A model generated the notes under the pieces. That model was not told the origin of the DNA. It ran no database searches and saw nothing but the letters and a program-made list of their open reading frames with translations. A stretch of 64,000 nucleotides of DNA from Streptococcus marmotae (GTDB lineage Bacteria; Bacillota; Bacilli; Lactobacillales; Streptococcaceae). Shown piece after piece: positions 63,888-64,000 of the stretch; positions within the stretch are counted from its first letter, which is position 1, and each line of letters starts with the position of its first letter. The stretch is taken from positions 124,001 through 188,000 of the forward strand of contig NZ_CP015196.1 in NCBI RefSeq assembly GCF_001623565.1. Direction: 5' to 3'. The position numbers were made by a program, and so were the translations under genes.

Positions 63888-64000
63888 TCCATATCCGTTT
63901 CTGTTCCGTCTGCTTGCATGACCTTCACCAAGGTCTTTTCTGCTTGTTGGAGTGTTTCTTGCAGTTCTTTGGAGAGTTTCATCCCTTTTTGAAATTCAGC
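63884..64000 (-). CDS. xseB: Exodeoxyribonuclease VII small subunit, C-terminal part
   Basis: The last 38 codons only: [17 protein letters not shown], then [21 protein letters not shown] and the stop TGA overlapping the ATG of ispA. The EFQKGM-L-EL pattern and the position ahead of ispA match XseB, the small subunit of the exonuclease that trims single-stranded DNA. The gene continues beyond the window. Confidence 0.9.
   Translation of the reverse strand, partial: AEFQKGMKLSKELQETLQQAEKTLVKVMQADGTETDME

Overview
The window reads as chromosomal DNA from a Streptococcus (Lactobacillales). The evidence is gene content: an N-terminal-HTH BirA, HprK next to Lgt, three mevalonate genes, a class II HMG-CoA reductase, the recN-argR-tlyA-ispA-xseB block, the DUF3272 gene beside dnaX, a preQ1-II riboswitch in front of queT, and short streptococcal-type intergenic repeats. 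Species cannot be fixed from the sequence alone.

Layout. 1-4060: the start of a secreted protein, then a leftward MacA/MacB-type efflux operon ending in a small lipoprotein gene that appears broken by an in-frame TAA. 4295-8240: gor, bioY with a likely BirA operator, a PC4-like ssDNA-binding gene, and about 1.5 kb of repeat-rich intergenic DNA. 8240-10943: the trhP2/trhP1 pair for tRNA wobble-uridine hydroxylation and a small membrane protein. 11219-22227: an AT-richer catabolic island. It encodes xylose isomerase, xylulokinase, two cytoplasmic GH31 glycosidases, a four-subunit mannose-class PTS and a divergent ROK repressor. It is flanked by 97-bp direct repeats and by mirror-image terminator-like ends. 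22454-29620: the hprK-lgt operon, the tex-sprT-DUF4097/PspC operon and queT. 29816-39912: gtrA, brkB, map, murA, metK, birA, dnaX and fRMsr, with a 970-bp hairpin-dense gap between metK and birA. 39996-45108: the leucine operon leuA-leuB-DUF1294-leuC-leuD behind a leader peptide and attenuator. 45150-51279: udk, an oxidoreductase, a DEAD-box helicase, a PgdA-like deacetylase, gloA and gpmA. 51672-55348: thiolase-mvaS-mvaA. 55475-64000: a GNAT gene, a YiaA/B-like protein, HU, the degV-ypmR-ypmS group, a phosphoesterase, recN, argR, tlyA, ispA and the end of xseB.

How it works together. The island looks like a self-contained regulon for xylose-containing sugars: import by the PTS, release of xylose by the GH31 enzymes, and entry to the pentose phosphate pathway through XylA and XylB. 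It appears to be repressed by XylR at two GTTAGT-N11-ACTAAC operators and by CcpA at a perfect cre site. HprK, encoded just outside the island, is the kinase that normally supplies the CcpA co-repressor HPr-Ser-P. BirA, encoded at 36458, probably controls bioY at 5993-6024. The mevalonate genes and ispA supply isoprenoid precursors.

The strongest second-look items are the repeat-bounded xylose island, the leucine leader attenuator, the BirA site on bioY, a family of double-hairpin intergenic repeats whose stems vary around a conserved junction, and a structured leader before the thiolase gene.
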